DNA from: Treponema sp.
GTDB lineage: Bacteria; Spirochaetota; Spirochaetia; Treponematales; Treponemataceae
DNA length: 7,529 bases
Direction: 5' to 3'
NCBI GenBank assembly: GCA_003455655.1
Contig: DMQP01000225.1
Coordinates: 1 to 7,529, forward strand
The notes beneath the pieces were generated by a model. That model had not been told where the DNA came from, searched no databases, and saw only the letters and a list, made by a program, of their open reading frames with translations. Of this stretch, positions 7,474 to 7,529 are shown piece by piece. How positions within the stretch are numbered: the stretch's first letter is position 1; every line of letters begins with the position of its first letter. The translations under genes and the position numbers were made by a program.

Positions 7474-7510
7474 TTTATATATACTATCACTCATTCAGCC
7501 ATTTCAGCAA
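7474..7510 (-). promoter_or_regulatory. Weak candidate promoter before mreB
   Basis: The gap before mreB is very AT-rich (TAGTATATATAAAAT on the minus strand). TTGCTG (7505-7510) and TAGTAT (7481-7486) are 18 nt apart, but match the sigma-70 consensus only in 3 and 4 of 6 positions. TATAAA at 7474-7479 matches better but would start transcription inside the ribosome binding site. The AT-richness may only keep the translation start unstructured. Confidence 0.2.
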
Positions 7511-7529
7511 GAACACCAGGATGATTCGG
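7491..7529 (-). CDS. Possible C-terminal end of an unidentified upstream gene (partial)
   Basis: On the minus strand the frame ending in TGA at 7493-7491 reads PNHPGVLAEMAE and then stops, 34 nt before the mreB start. The composition looks like ordinary protein. A second frame, ending in TGA at 7489-7487, is also open for 13 codons (RIILVFLLKWLNE), so the frame is not certain. The fragment is too short to assign a family. If real, mreB may not be the first gene of the transcript. Confidence 0.35.
   Translation of the reverse strand, partial: PNHPGVLAEMAE

Noticed and set aside
1..7529. CRISPR arrays, insertion sequences, tRNA genes, riboswitches and rho-independent terminators
   Set aside because: I looked for spaced direct repeats, terminal inverted repeats, clover-leaf sequences and GC-rich stems followed by T runs and found none; coding sequence fills almost the whole window.

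Overview
The window carries a cell-elongation (elongasome) operon, with every recognisable gene on the minus strand. The order in the direction of transcription is the possible tail of an unidentified gene, mreB, mreC, mreD, the class B penicillin-binding protein 2 gene (mrdA), rodA, and a long radical SAM gene that runs off the window at position 1. The radical SAM gene has no stop inside the window, but 599 uninterrupted codons can be read from position 1799 down to the edge.

The organism looks like a spirochaete, most likely a Treponema of low to moderate GC (about 40% by eye). This is an inference from the style of the MreB sequence (for example DLGTCNT in the first phosphate loop), the compact mreBCD-pbp2-rodA order and the coding bias. 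A ribosomal or whole-protein comparison would be needed to fix the genus.

Layout: 7491-7529 may be the last 12 codons of an upstream gene; 7457-7490 is an AT-rich leader with a strong ribosome binding site; 6419-7456 is mreB; 5532-6407 is mreC; 5026-5535 is mreD; 3164-5026 is mrdA; 1808-3163 is rodA; 1-1799 is the radical SAM gene. Junctions are extremely tight (11 nt gap, ATGA overlap, TGATG overlap, directly abutting TAG/ATG, 8 nt gap), so the six genes are probably one transcript with translational coupling. No stretch longer than about 40 bases lacks a gene, and I see no terminator, tRNA, rRNA, mobile element or CRISPR array.

How the parts work together: MreB filaments under the inner membrane organise MreC and MreD, which activate the RodA glycosyltransferase and PBP2 transpeptidase pair that builds lateral-wall peptidoglycan. 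The last gene belongs to the B12-binding-type radical SAM family (TIGR03960-like) of unknown reaction. Points most worth a second look are that radical SAM protein and its divergent motifs, a RodA with about 65 extra residues that look like two additional membrane helices, and a predicted Cys3His metal site in PBP2.
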